Assembly (NCBI GenBank): GCA_023299965.1
Contig: JALZVN010000413.1
Coordinates: 1 to 6,589, forward strand
Direction of reading: 5' to 3'
From: Saprospiraceae bacterium
GTDB lineage: Bacteria; Bacteroidota; Bacteroidia; Chitinophagales; Saprospiraceae
Length of the DNA stretch: 6,589 bases
Position 1 is the stretch's first letter. Each line of letters opens with the position of its first letter. This document shows, piece after piece, positions 6,406 to 6,589 of the stretch. The notes beneath the pieces are model-generated. The model was given only the letters and a program-made list of their open reading frames with translations. It did not search any database and was not told the origin of the DNA. A program made the position numbers and the translations under genes.

Positions 6406-6589
<184 letters not shown>

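Overview
The window looks like chromosomal DNA from a member of the Bacteroidota. The evidence is a giant surface protein ending in a CHU_C / type B sorting domain of the type IX secretion system (T9SS), an A-rich leader without a Shine-Dalgarno sequence before the second gene, and a possible TTG / TAnnTTTG promoter. Family is less certain. Very long Ig-like and SprB-like repeat proteins of this kind are common in Saprospiria and marine Flavobacteriia, and I cannot choose between them.

Layout. Positions 1-5673 (+) are the 3' part of one very large gene whose start lies upstream of the window. Its 1890 visible residues run as follows: the end of an unassigned domain, two SprB-like repeats, seventeen tandem Ig/PKD-like repeats of 80-89 residues (610-4881), another SprB-like repeat, an Ig-like linker with a CxxC, and the C-terminal T9SS sorting domain. 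A strong intrinsic terminator (5705-5742) follows the stop codon. A 78-bp GC-rich inverted-repeat element (5743-5820) comes next, then an AT-rich spacer with a perfect 9-bp inverted repeat (5929-5955). A possible promoter (6013-6046) precedes a small gene at 6073-6405 (+), which encodes a 110-residue single-pass membrane protein with a DUF3592-like outer domain. The last 184 bases hold no convincing gene but contain a (CA)13 microsatellite.

How the parts relate. The giant protein is probably exported by the T9SS and displayed as a long acidic stalk or adhesin. The terminator and long spacer suggest that the small membrane gene is a separate transcription unit. No PorP/SprF-like partner gene lies directly downstream, as often occurs with type B T9SS substrates.

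Most striking features. The giant protein has only one lysine (residue 1817) and one histidine (residue 1803) among 1890 visible residues, both in the sorting domain. Its repeats have a strictly spaced Cys/Trp/Cys signature, with hints of a three-repeat higher-order unit. I see no CRISPR array, transposase, rRNA or tRNA. I also see no convincing new multi-gene system: the window is a known class of surface protein with unusual composition, plus some uncharacterised intergenic structure.
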